Source: Chitinophaga hostae (GTDB lineage Bacteria > Bacteroidota > Bacteroidia > Chitinophagales > Chitinophagaceae). From it: DNA of 35,736 nt. Location: contig NZ_JAGTXB010000033.1 of assembly GCF_018224885.1 (NCBI RefSeq), positions 1 through 35,736 on the forward strand, in the 5' to 3' direction. The translations under genes were made by a program, and so were the position numbers. Under the pieces are notes generated by a model. It worked only from the letters and a program-made list of their open reading frames with translations. It was not told where the DNA came from and made no database searches. Shown here piece by piece: positions 26,436-35,713 of the stretch (the stretch's first letter is position 1; every line of letters begins with the position of its first letter).

Positions 26436-28280
26436 CTAAACCGCCAGCATGCCCGCTGTTCTGAGTTTTGAAAGTAACAAATTGAAATCCCCCACCAGGG
26501 CCGCTACACTCGCTGCACCGGAGTCGGCCATCGCGGCCGATTGCTTAACCATTCCTGCAACAGCAGTTGTGGCAATACCCGGTGCATAGTACACCACCCA
26601 CCCGGTATTATCTATTCCACTCTCCTTAACGTATAACACATTCCTGCTGCTGCCATCCAGCCTGCGGTATATGCTGCCCGGAGGAGCAGTTATCACTCCG
26701 TCCGGAGCGCCATTGCCGGATATTAAAGGAGCAGACTGTGTTGCCAGGTAGTTTAAGTTCTTCGTACTTTTCATGTAACGTGTTGAATTGGGCGCCGCTA
26801 ATACGTAGCCAGTCTCCACATTATTTTCGTAGATAACATCATCTGATTTCTGGACATAAAATCCGTTGGAAGTGGTGGCCGCTATAGAGGTGTACAGGTA
26901 ATTATTTCTGACAACGGCGCCTGGCCCGTCAATTTGAACGGACTTGAAGCCGCCTCCCAGCTGCTCAATATCTACCAGCATATTATCTTCAAATACATCG
27001 CCGCCCATGGCGGAAGCACTGATGATTACCGAACCGCAGGGTACTCCTGCCACTTTTTTCGTACCCTCTATATAGTTCCCGGTAATGATACGCCTGGCAG
27101 CATTTGCGGTTAACCCGGTGGCATTAATAGCCTGTTTGGTAGAGGAGAATATTTTATTATTGATTAAACGACTATTATAGTCATTCATTTTTATGTCAAT
27201 AGCCTCTGCACCGCTGATGCAATTGTTGATCAGTAAGCAGTTTTCAACAGTACTGCCTCCGCCTGAAGTATTAGAGAAGTTAATAGCAGGTCCCTCATTG
27301 TTTTGTATGGTTGAACCGGAGAATTTTATATATTTTGATGCCTTATGAAAAGAAACGCCACCACCCACGTTCCCCTCCAGTAAAGTGTTGGCAACAGATA
27401 CATTGACTAACGTATCAGTTACCGCGTTGCCTTCAAAGTCAATCCCAAAAGAGGGCGCCGTTGTTTTATTCAATTTCCCGGTGAATGAATAAGAGCCTCC
27501 TGTAATGACCAGGCCGTTAACGCTGCCACAGGAAAGGCCCTGTCTGTAATTGTAGGTGGAAATAATATTTTGCAACACAATATTCGTTGGTACCGTGAAA
27601 GGAGGATAATAATCATTCCTCGACCCAATATCAACACCATCCATCATGCACCTGGTAGCGGTAACATCAATCAGTTTTATATTGTTGTTTGAGTTCACGA
27701 TATAAAAACCATGCTGCATATTCACCGCCGCATTGTCATTTCCCAGGGCTGTTCGCGTATCCAGTCGTCCATCGTAGGTGAGTCCTTTAACAGTAATGTT
27801 TTTACTGTTGGTGATCACAAAGCCTGCACAGTTAACCGTGGTTGGATTGCTGCTATGAGCCTGTATCGTTGCGCCATAACCGTAAATAGTAATGCCGTTG
27901 GCGCCGTTTATTACAAGCCTGATATCTTTATCTGTTCCATTGCCCTGGATATAGGTCAACGGGGGGAAATACAGGTCCGATCCTGTTGTAACGGCATATT
28001 CGACGCTTTTTACCAGCGCCGCGCTATCGTCGTCGCCATTTCCTTTGGCGCCAAACCATTTTACATTGACGGCGCTGTCGTAAAGCCGCCTCCACCTGCC
28101 GGTCGCCGTACCGGATACCACGAAGATGGTTCCGCTGTTATCGGGGTCAGTTGAAACAGCATCCCAGTAAAATTCACCACCTCCGCCGTCTCAGGGAGTG
28201 TAATAGCCTAATACAGTTGCATGGTTGTCGGAAGCATTGCCCGGTTGTAGTTTAAGTGCCGTGATTGTTTGTAATAACAT
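26436..28280 (-). pseudogene. Right-handed beta-helix (pectate-lyase-superfamily, tailspike-like) protein with an in-frame TGA
   Basis: Reading from ATG 28280 gives an opening MLLQTITALKLQPGNASDNH, then LGYYTP, TGA (28191-28193), then DGGGGEFYWDAVSTD and an uninterrupted frame to 26436. The text on both sides of the TGA belongs together, with Gly expected at that codon (GGA to TGA is one change). Full length would be 614 positions. VKWFGAKGNGDDDSAALV (about 73-90) is the usual entry to a pectate-lyase-type beta-helix; the coil rungs follow to about 510. The tail has IYRRLDGSSRNVLYVKES and a final segment (GMVKQSAAMADSG..., LLSKLRTAGMLAV) like phage head or tail fibres. There is no signal peptide. 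A GTG at 28119-28121 could open the remaining 561 codons but falls in mid-domain. True pseudogene, sequencing error and recoding are all possible. Confidence 0.8.
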
Positions 28281-28559
28281 AAAAAGGGGGTTAAAATAAA
28301 GAATGATGGTTATTATAAATTTGATATGGTTTACCGTATTGAAATCGTCATCCTATCGAAAATAATGCACCGATGCGCAATGTATGTGCGTGCAGCTGCA
28401 AATTACATCCGGGAAGAACGGACAGGCCGGAGGGTGCCTGCTGCTTACCGGGAAAAAAGCGAAGATTGTAACAAAGATTGTGACAATGGTAGCAGCAAAA
28501 CTGCTGGTCATCCTTTATCTTCGTAAAGATCCGCAACAGAAGTTCCGGGCATCATATAA
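28281..28559. other. 279-base divergent gap between the beta-helix gene and the locus C sigma gene
   Basis: No supported gene. It holds imperfect GATTGTaAC/GATTGTgAC direct repeats (about 28464-28483) and TATCTTCG (28516-28523), one base from TAnnTTTG, as a possible -7 box of the sigma gene. The minus-strand side before ATG 28280 has a CCCCCTTTTT run but no clear promoter. Confidence 0.5.
28516..28523 (+). promoter_or_regulatory. Possible -7 box of the locus C sigma gene
   Basis: TATCTTCG differs from TAnnTTTG at one base. It would put the transcript start near 28530, consistent with a translation start around 28560-28600. No -33 TTG at proper spacing. Confidence 0.3.
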
Positions 28560-29162
28560 TTAGCCAAAATCGCAGTAGTACCAGTTATATATCGTTGTGA
28601 AAAAGATCTCCTGCAGTGCATTGCAGCGGGGGATGAGGCGGCATTCGCCCATCTTTTCCATACCTATCATCAGCAGCTGGGCGATTATATCTGCCGGATC
28701 ACCGGCTCTATAACGGCGGCAGAAGAAATAGTGCAGGATGCCTTTGTGAAAATATGGACCAAGCGGCATTTGCTCAGCGAGGTTGATAACATCAGATCCT
28801 ACCTGTACAGGCTTTGCCGGAATCAAACGCTGAATGCCCTGCGGCAGCTGGCAAAAGAAAAAGCCAATCAAAATGAATGGCGCCGGAATACAGAAGGAAT
28901 TGCCGACGAAGGGATAGACAAGGAAAGCTACCTGCGGCTGATCGATGAAGCGGTGGCTAAACTCCCTCCCCAACAACAGAAAGCCTATCTCTTAAGCCGC
29001 AAACACGACCTTACACATGAAGAAATTGCCCACCAGATGAGTATTTCAAGGGGTACCGTGAAAAAACACATACAGCTGGCTGTAAAATTCATTACAGACT
29101 ATGTACGCCAGCATGCCGGGATGCCTGTTATAGCCCTCGGTATTTTCTGCGATTTATTATAA
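28560..29162 (+). CDS. ECF-type sigma-70 factor of locus C, start codon missing or damaged
   Basis: The frame is open from just after TAA (28557-28559) to 29162. Region 2 is complete (EKDLLQCIAAGDEAAFAHLF, AAEEIVQDAFVKIWTKR, NIRSYLYRLCRNQTLNAL), as is region 4 (AVAKLPPQQQKAYLLSRKHDL, THEEIAHQMSISRGTVKKHI). Yet there is no ATG, GTG or TTG in frame before region 2; the first is GTG 28731, which would remove the first half of region 2 and the core-polymerase contact. A one-base gain in the A5 run at 28606-28610 would create GTG AAA AAA GAT as a start. Either a rare start codon is used, or a small mutation or sequence error lies near 28560-28610. In position and family it is the activator of fecR-susC3-susD3. 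Confidence 0.75.
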   Translation, partial: LAKIAVVPVIYRCEKDLLQCIAAGDEAAFAHLFHTYHQQLGDYICRITGSITAAEEIVQDAFVKIWTKRHLLSEVDNIRSYLYRLCRNQTLNALRQLAKEKANQNEWRRNTEGIADEGIDKESYLRLIDEAVAKLPPQQQKAYLLSRKHDLTHEEIAHQMSISRGTVKKHIQLAVKFITDYVRQHAGMPVIALGIFCDLL

Positions 29163-29196
29163 TGCTCCCCCAGGTTCCTGTCTCCTGAAAAAAAAT

Positions 29197-29218
29197 AAAA
29201 AAAGGGATTACCCCTTTT
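29197..29218 (+). promoter_or_regulatory. Small hairpin in the sigma-fecR gap of locus C
   Basis: AAAAGGG (29200-29206) pairs with CCCTTTT (29212-29218) around ATTAC, following a long A-rich run. It may act as an attenuator between the sigma and fecR genes. The CGTGTCTTACT element follows 10 bases later. Confidence 0.35.
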
Positions 29219-29228
29219 GCCGGTTCCC

Positions 29229-29239
29229 CGTGTCTTACT
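29229..29239 (+). repeat. CGTGTCTTACT element in the sigma-fecR gap of locus C
   Basis: Identical over 11 bases to 6092-6102 in the susC1 leader and similar to the minus-strand copy at 21385-21397. It lies 46 bases before the preferred fecR start. Confidence 0.45.
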
Positions 29240-29285
29240 CCCGGAAGTACACCAAAGGGGCTTTCCATTTAACCTATTTAGCTGT

Positions 29286-30578
29286 ATGATGGCAACAGAA
29301 AGACTGCATTACCTTTTCCGGCAATACGTTGAAAAATCGGCTACTCCGGAGGAAACCACTGAGTTGATGGCATGGCTGTCTGAAAACGCATCTGACAATG
29401 ATATCCTGTCGCTGATGGATAATGCCTGGGAGGACTTTACATCGGCCCGGCAGGTATTTGACACAGAAAAAAGTAACCGGATGTTGCAACAGGCGCTTGC
29501 CGCAGTGCCGGCAGCAACACCTGTTATGTATCCCATTACCGGCAGGAAACGCTGGCGTATACCGGCGGCCGCTGCTGCCATACTGCTGCTTATTTTCGGC
29601 AGCTACCTGTTGCTGAGAAAAGAAGCCGTTCACTCACCTGTACAGCAAACTATCCCTGTGGCAAAATCCGGGAACGATATTGCCCCGGCTAACGGGAAAG
29701 TAATGCTGACAATTGCCAACGGCGCTCCCATTGCGCTGGAGGATATCCCCAATGGTCAAATTCCGGGTCAGGGAACAGGTACGGCGGTCAAACAAAACGG
29801 GCAATTGTTATATGCACCTTCCACAGGAAAAAGTGAGGCGGCAGCAGTGTATAATACTATTACCACCGCCAGGGGAAAACAATATATGGTGGTGCTCTCC
29901 GATGGCACCAGGGTTTGGCTCAACACCGCCTCTTCGCTGCGCTTCCCCGCAGTATTTAACGATACCATCAGGAAGGTGGAGTTAAGCGGAGAAGGCTATT
30001 TTGAGGTGGCCCCCGCCTATTTTGCAACTGCCCGTAATAAAAGGATACCTTTTATCGTGACCACTGTTCCGCCTGCCGGTGGCCGTGCCGCTGAGATAGC
30101 CGTGCTGGGCACCCACTTCAACATAAAAGCCTATAATGACGAAGCGCTTATCAAAACCACATTGCTGGAAGGCAGTGTACGTATTTCGGCTGCCAAAAGT
30201 AGTACAACGAAAGACAGGGTTGCTGCTTTGCTAACACCAGGCCAACAGGCCCGGCTGTCTAATTTATCCGCTCATAATAATGCGTCTCCCGCTGATCGCG
30301 ATATTCAGCTGGTAAAAGATATCAACATCAGGCAAACCATGGCCTGGAAAAACGAGTTGTTTGATTTTGAAAATGAATCCATCCAGGATATCATGCAGCA
30401 GCTGTCACGCTGGTATGATATAGAGGTGGAGTTCAAAGGAACTATTCCGGAAAAGCATTACTATGGCGCAATCCGCCGACAGGTAAATATCTCTGAAGTA
30501 TTTAAAATGCTGGAAATAGCCGGCAATGTAACATTTACCATCCAGGGCAAAAAAGTATATATACAGCAGAAAAAATAA
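29286..30578 (+). CDS. FecR family anti-sigma factor of locus C
   Basis: 430 residues from the chosen start MMATERLHYLFRQYVEKS, which matches the usual FecR opening; the frame runs upstream to 29217 but that part overlaps the intercistronic element and looks non-coding. Residues 1-50 are the cytoplasmic sigma-binding part, the membrane helix is about 92-110, and a 60-residue low-complexity linker follows. The FecR domain is about 190-310 (LSDGTRVWLNTASSLRF, VELSGEGYFEVA, VLGTHFNIKAYNDE), and DUF4974 is about 352-430 (FDFENESIQDIMQQLSRWYD). It should hold the sigma factor and sense SusC3. susC3 follows 63 bases later. Confidence 0.93.
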   Translation: MMATERLHYLFRQYVEKSATPEETTELMAWLSENASDNDILSLMDNAWEDFTSARQVFDTEKSNRMLQQALAAVPAATPVMYPITGRKRWRIPAAAAAILLLIFGSYLLLRKEAVHSPVQQTIPVAKSGNDIAPANGKVMLTIANGAPIALEDIPNGQIPGQGTGTAVKQNGQLLYAPSTGKSEAAAVYNTITTARGKQYMVVLSDGTRVWLNTASSLRFPAVFNDTIRKVELSGEGYFEVAPAYFATARNKRIPFIVTTVPPAGGRAAEIAVLGTHFNIKAYNDEALIKTTLLEGSVRISAAKSSTTKDRVAALLTPGQQARLSNLSAHNNASPADRDIQLVKDINIRQTMAWKNELFDFENESIQDIMQQLSRWYDIEVEFKGTIPEKHYYGAIRRQVNISEVFKMLEIAGNVTFTIQGKKVYIQQKK

Positions 30579-30641
30579 TATCAACCTACAGCAACCGTAG
30601 CAACCAACATTCCCTAAAACGAACATTAATAATTCACACGT

Positions 30642-33600
30642 ATGAAAATTAGAGCTGTTTGCCCCCCGCGCGGCGGGGTGAAATTGGTCAGGCTTACCAA
30701 ACTGATCTTTCTTTTTCTGACTTTCTCAGCAATGCAATCGTTTGCCAAAGCGTATTCACAAAAAATCAGCATTCATCTGAAAAGCGTATACCTGGATAAT
30801 GTTTTCAGGGAAATACAACGCCAAACAGACTACCTTTTCCTGTACACAGCGGAAGAAATTAAGAAAGCAGGTAAGGTAAACGTCGACATAAAAAACAGTA
30901 CAATAGAAGAAGCCATGCAGCAATGCCTGTCTTCCACCGGTTTAGGCTTTCACATTGTTGATAAAACCATTGTACTGGACCCCAATCCGGCTACAGCAGA
31001 TAAGCCTGCTGCCAGGCAGAGGATAACGGGTACGGTTACACACCAGGAAACAAAGGAGCCCCTGATCGGTGTAAGCATCTTGCTCAAAGGCACAAAAACA
31101 GCTACCGTATCGGATAATAAGGGACATTTTGAAATAGATGCCCAACCGGGACAAACACTGGTGTTTACCTACATCGGTTTTGCCGTGAAAGAGATGGTGA
31201 TCGGTAGTCAGACGTCAATAAATGTACTGTTGCAGGAACAGCCAAAATCAGTGTCGGAAGTGGTGGTAGTAGGCTACGGCACCACCAAAAGAACAGATCT
31301 TACCGGCGCGGTAGGCACCGTGAATGCCAGTGATCTCGGCAAGGTAACGGCTACCAACCTGGGACAGGCCATCCAGGGCCGTATGAGTGGAGTGCAGGTA
31401 ACACAAACTTCTGGTCAGCCAGGCGCCGGCGCCGACATAAAAGTACGCGGTGTAGGTTCTGTAAAATCCGGGAATAGTCCACTCGTACTGGTAGATGGTT
31501 TTGTAGGCAGCATGAATGACGTGGATGCTGATGATGTAGAATCTATCACTGTGCTTAAAGACGCATCTGCCGCGGCTATTTACGGGTCCCGGGCCGCCAA
31601 TGGCGTATTGCTCGTCACCACTAAAAAAGGTAAAGCCGGTAAACCAGCCGTAGCGTTTAAATCAGAAAATGGCTGGCAATCGCTAACCAAAAAACCAAAT
31701 TATCTCAATGGTCCTGACTGGGCCCGGCATCAGAACGAAGCAAGAAAATATAACGGCAAATCTCCATTCTGGGTGGACGCAACTGCGCCTGAAACCATTA
31801 CCCAGTGGACAGATTGGTCTGATTATGTATTCCGGACCGCGCCTATACAGGACTATCACCTCGGGATTAACGGCGGTACCGACAAAACAAAATATGCAGT
31901 AGGAATAGGTTATATCAATCAACGCGGTATCATCATCGGAACAAACTTCGACCGGGTCAACGCCCGTATCAACTTCGAGCAGGAGATCACAGATCGTATC
32001 AGAACAGGCATTAATCTCAGTTATATACGCTCGGCATATACAACTACTATCACCGCCTTTTCGTCTTCCCAACCTGCTGCATTAAATGGTATCACCGCTG
32101 CACCACCTACCATTCCCGCCTACAACCCGGACGGCCTGCCGGGCGCACCCCGCCCCAATTATCCCGGTGAAGCCTATATCGCCAACACCACCTGGAAAAC
32201 CCCCTCTATCGCCAACGATATCCTGGATAATCTTTCCCGCAGCAACAAAACTTTCGGGAATCTTTTTGCGGAAGTTGATATAGTGAAGGGACTAAAATAC
32301 AAGCTGGTAGTAAACGGCGCTGTTACCAATAATTTTAATGAAGAATGGACCGGCAAATGGGCCATTTATTCTCCTGCAGACGTTGGCCATACAACTCCGC
32401 TGGCGCAAGGCGCCACCGCCAGTTTGCGCAATGTCGCCAAAGAAAGTTATGTATGGGAAGTACAAAACCTGTTGACCTATGTGCGGACTTTTGGCCGGCA
32501 TAATATCAACGCATTGCTGGGCGTATCGTATGAGAAGAGCGATGGATACCAGTTTGATGCATCAAAAACAGATTTTCCCAATAACGATTTGCGCGTGCTG
32601 GGCGCGGGTAATACCCTTGGCGCCATCAATGGCGGATATGTTGATCCTTATTCCCTCACTTCACAATTTGGCAGGATCAATTATTCCTATAATGACCGCT
32701 ACCTGTTGCAGGCCAATATACGCCGGGACGGATCTTCCGTATTTGCGCCGGGCAAACAGCAAGGCGTTTTCCCTTCCTTCTCTGCCGGGTGGCGCGTTTC
32801 GCAGGAATCGTTTATGCAGCAACTCAAAGCTGTCAGCAACCTGAAAATCAGGGCCAGCTGGGGCCAGCTCGGAAACGCCAATATACCCGCATATGCATGG
32901 ATCAGCACCATTGATGTAACTAATGGCGCCGTATTTGGCAACCCGCAAACCAGGCAGCCGGCCTATTTCCCAACACAGATGGCGAACGAAAATATAAAAT
33001 GGGAAACCACCACTACCACCGACCTTGGACTGGAACTGGGTTTGTTCAATGAGCGCCTCACTTTTGAAGGAGATATATACAACAAGAAAACAACCGACAT
33101 GCTGCTGGATGCAACGATCCCGTTTACAGCAGGATATACAGCCGGTCCGGTAGTCAACATCGGCGAAGTGCAAAATAAGGGATGGGAGATCCTGTTGCGC
33201 TACCAGGATAATATCGGGGACTTTAACTATAGCGGTTCTTTCAATCTTTCTCATAACAAAAACAAACTGGTCAACCTCGGTGGCGTGAAATCCTTATTAA
33301 CAGGACCGTTGAAATCAGATGTAGGTCTGCCGTTATATTCCTACTGGGGTTTTCAGACAGATGGTATCTGGCGGACAGCAGACGAAATTAATGCCAATCC
33401 GCATCGCAGTGGCGACAGACCAGGCATGGTTCGTTTTGTTGATCTGAATAACGATAAACAGATCACGGATGCAGATAAAACCGTTATCGGCAGCTATATG
33501 CCCAAGTATGTATACGGATTCAATGCCGCATTCAGCTGGCGCGGAATTGATGTATCTATTTTGTTCCAGGGTGAAAAGGATAAGGATATGCTGGTCGAAT

Positions 33601-34016
33601 CGGTATTTGGCGGAAATGGGGAAGGGGAAGACAATAACATCGACAGGTACTACTGGGATAACAGGGCTATACTTGATAAAGACGGTAATGTAATCAGTGG
33701 TACAACACCCGCTGCCGGCGCCGTAAAAGGCGACGCCATCTGGAGCAGCTACCTGGTGCAGGATGCCTCCTATCTGCGTATTAAAAATTTACAGATAGGG
33801 TATACACTCCCCAAAAGTTGGATTGCGCCGTTAAAGATACAATCGCTGCGCGTTTATGCCAATGCCACCAACCTGGTTACCTGGACCAAATTCATTGGTT
33901 ACGACCCGGAAATGAAACCATCTGAACCTAGTGGTATCAATGTGTATTCAAGGGGAGGAGTCGACGCATATCCTGTAGCCAAATCCATCACACTGGGCGC
34001 CCGTCTTATTTTCTAA
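30642..34016 (+). CDS. SusC/RagA family TonB-linked outer membrane transporter with STN domain (susC3)
   Basis: 1124 residues. A basic N-region (CPPRGG) precedes the hydrophobic signal sequence (about 18-36). STN domain about 43-113, carboxypeptidase-regulatory-like domain about 127-198 (VFTYIGF), VVVVGYGT at 207-214, plug to about 330 (LVLVDGFVGS, AAIYGSRAANGVLLVTT), barrel ending GARLIF. A DLNNDKQITDAD loop lies in the C-terminal third. The STN domain pairs it with the FecR just upstream. A GC-only 6-bp hairpin (CCCCGC-GCG-GCGGGG, 30664-30678) falls 22 bases after the start codon. susD3 follows 17 bases later. The substrate is unknown. Confidence 0.95.
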   Translation: MKIRAVCPPRGGVKLVRLTKLIFLFLTFSAMQSFAKAYSQKISIHLKSVYLDNVFREIQRQTDYLFLYTAEEIKKAGKVNVDIKNSTIEEAMQQCLSSTGLGFHIVDKTIVLDPNPATADKPAARQRITGTVTHQETKEPLIGVSILLKGTKTATVSDNKGHFEIDAQPGQTLVFTYIGFAVKEMVIGSQTSINVLLQEQPKSVSEVVVVGYGTTKRTDLTGAVGTVNASDLGKVTATNLGQAIQGRMSGVQVTQTSGQPGAGADIKVRGVGSVKSGNSPLVLVDGFVGSMNDVDADDVESITVLKDASAAAIYGSRAANGVLLVTTKKGKAGKPAVAFKSENGWQSLTKKPNYLNGPDWARHQNEARKYNGKSPFWVDATAPETITQWTDWSDYVFRTAPIQDYHLGINGGTDKTKYAVGIGYINQRGIIIGTNFDRVNARINFEQEITDRIRTGINLSYIRSAYTTTITAFSSSQPAALNGITAAPPTIPAYNPDGLPGAPRPNYPGEAYIANTTWKTPSIANDILDNLSRSNKTFGNLFAEVDIVKGLKYKLVVNGAVTNNFNEEWTGKWAIYSPADVGHTTPLAQGATASLRNVAKESYVWEVQNLLTYVRTFGRHNINALLGVSYEKSDGYQFDASKTDFPNNDLRVLGAGNTLGAINGGYVDPYSLTSQFGRINYSYNDRYLLQANIRRDGSSVFAPGKQQGVFPSFSAGWRVSQESFMQQLKAVSNLKIRASWGQLGNANIPAYAWISTIDVTNGAVFGNPQTRQPAYFPTQMANENIKWETTTTTDLGLELGLFNERLTFEGDIYNKKTTDMLLDATIPFTAGYTAGPVVNIGEVQNKGWEILLRYQDNIGDFNYSGSFNLSHNKNKLVNLGGVKSLLTGPLKSDVGLPLYSYWGFQTDGIWRTADEINANPHRSGDRPGMVRFVDLNNDKQITDADKTVIGSYMPKYVYGFNAAFSWRGIDVSILFQGEKDKDMLVESVFGGNGEGEDNNIDRYYWDNRAILDKDGNVISGTTPAAGAVKGDAIWSSYLVQDASYLRIKNLQIGYTLPKSWIAPLKIQSLRVYANATNLVTWTKFIGYDPEMKPSEPSGINVYSRGGVDAYPVAKSITLGARLIF

Positions 34017-34033
34017 ATTTTTAACTACCTGTT

Positions 34034-35713
34034 ATGAAAAAAATATTAAGTCGTTTCACATGGTTGCTGTGCTGTTTGATAGGGCTGGTGCCAACTGGTT
34101 GTAAGCGGGATTTTTTATCCTCTTACCCAAAAAATAATCTTACTGCCACCAATTATTATAAAACAGAAGATGATTTCACCAGCGCCGTAAACGGTATTTA
34201 TGATGCGCTGCAGGCCGACAGGGAGCTTAGCTTTTTCCCGATGGCAGATATTGCCACACCCTTTGCCGGTTTTGGTGACAATCGTTTCGGACAATACGAC
34301 AACGGTATCTTTGGCGTTACTGACGGTTGGGTAATGGCGCAAACATTCTGGGTTGCCTGGTACCGGGTGGTATTCCGCGCTAACCTGGTATTAGACCACA
34401 TCGATAATAAAGAAGTGACCATCTCCACTGCCGCGCACGACCGGTTGAAAGGAGAAGCATTATTCCTGCGGTCGCTAGCCTATTTTTACCTGACCAATCT
34501 TTATGGCGATGTACCGTTGATTACGCGGGAATTAAAATATGAAGAATTGCTGACGCCACGCAACAAAAAGGCCGAAGTAGTGGCTGCTATCATTGCCGAT
34601 CTCAAAACAGCAGAAACATTATTGCCTTCTGTAACACAATACCGCAGTAAAAAAGCACTGTTGGGAAGGGCCAGCAAAGGCGCCGCTAAATCCTTGCTGG
34701 GAAAAGTATATGTATATGAAAAGAGATGGCCGGAAGCCGAAGCTAAATTAAACGAAGTGATCAATGTAGATAAGGACTACAGCCTGGAACCACAGTTCCT
34801 GGATCTGTTCTGGCCTTCTACCGAAAATGGAAAAGAATCGATCTTTGAAATTCAGTATGCCGGCGGCGTAAAAGAAGGTAATTCTTATGTACGTTTTGCG
34901 GCACCGAATACCGCCTCGCTGATTTCCACTGCAGGCTTTGGTTATGTAACGCCTACGGAAGACTATACCAACCTTTTTGAAACCACGAATGGCTTCCCGG
35001 TAACCAGCACTTTTGTAAGCAGGGTGGCTGCGGGTAGTGCTTACCGTTATACATTTACCCATCAGTCAGCCGACCCGGCCTTTGATCCATCCAAACCATA
35101 CAGTAACCGGGATCCGCGACTGGCCTGGACGGTATGGTATGAAAACACCCCCTATATCAGTGAGTTTCAGGCCCGCACCGGCCAGAGCGGTGTAAATTAT
35201 CTGCAGCAATATGCCAATGAAAACGGGCATAACACCGTGAAATATATTATTGGCAAACTGGACCTCACGGCCGGCGATAGCCCCGGCAATATGATACTCA
35301 TCAGGTATGCCGATGTGTTATTACTATATGCAGAAACATTAATAGAGCTGAACAGGAATACTGAAGCCGCTGCTTATATCAATAGCGTACGTCAGCGGCC
35401 AAGCGTTGCGATGCCCACCCTGCAAACGCTGGAAACAGTACAAAACAGAACTATCATCGCCGATCAGCAGGCCATGCGCAAATTTCTCCGGGAAGAGCGT
35501 TACCGCGAACTGGCCTTTGAATGGGGACATCTGTACATGGATCAGATCAGGTGGGATGTATTTGCCGATGAAATTGTAAAGTACTGGACTGCCAAAAAAT
35601 ATGGCGGAAGTAACCCGGCACTCGGCAGCTTTGATAAACGGCATTACCTGTGGCCTATCCCCGCTGAAGAAAGGAATAAAAACCCGCAACTCACACAAAA
35701 TCCAGGATATTGA
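34034..35713 (+). CDS. RagB/SusD family nutrient uptake outer membrane lipoprotein (susD3)
   Basis: 559 residues. Lipobox VPTGC with lipidated Cys23, then the SusD opening NYYKTEDDFTSAVNGIYDAL. TPR-like helices carry EALFLRSLAYFYLTNLYGDVPL; the C-terminal RagB block has IRYADVLLLYAETLIEL, INSVRQRPS, REERYRELAFEWGHLYMDQIRWD, and ends LWPIPAEERNKNPQLTQNPGY, the usual SusD close. It is the surface lid of SusC3, 17 bases downstream of it. No terminator is seen in the remaining 23 bases, so locus C probably continues, likely with its enzymes, beyond the window. Confidence 0.95.
   Translation: MKKILSRFTWLLCCLIGLVPTGCKRDFLSSYPKNNLTATNYYKTEDDFTSAVNGIYDALQADRELSFFPMADIATPFAGFGDNRFGQYDNGIFGVTDGWVMAQTFWVAWYRVVFRANLVLDHIDNKEVTISTAAHDRLKGEALFLRSLAYFYLTNLYGDVPLITRELKYEELLTPRNKKAEVVAAIIADLKTAETLLPSVTQYRSKKALLGRASKGAAKSLLGKVYVYEKRWPEAEAKLNEVINVDKDYSLEPQFLDLFWPSTENGKESIFEIQYAGGVKEGNSYVRFAAPNTASLISTAGFGYVTPTEDYTNLFETTNGFPVTSTFVSRVAAGSAYRYTFTHQSADPAFDPSKPYSNRDPRLAWTVWYENTPYISEFQARTGQSGVNYLQQYANENGHNTVKYIIGKLDLTAGDSPGNMILIRYADVLLLYAETLIELNRNTEAAAYINSVRQRPSVAMPTLQTLETVQNRTIIADQQAMRKFLREERYRELAFEWGHLYMDQIRWDVFADEIVKYWTAKKYGGSNPALGSFDKRHYLWPIPAEERNKNPQLTQNPGY

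Noticed and set aside
26436..28121. Treating the 561-codon ORF from GTG 28121 as the complete gene
   Set aside because: The GTG falls inside a beta strand (TIFVVSGTATGRW), and a family-typical N-terminus lies in frame upstream beyond the TGA.
28326..28526. 66-codon plus-strand ORF in the gap before the locus C sigma gene
   Set aside because: Low-complexity translation with no domain, and it overlaps the expected promoter region of the sigma gene.
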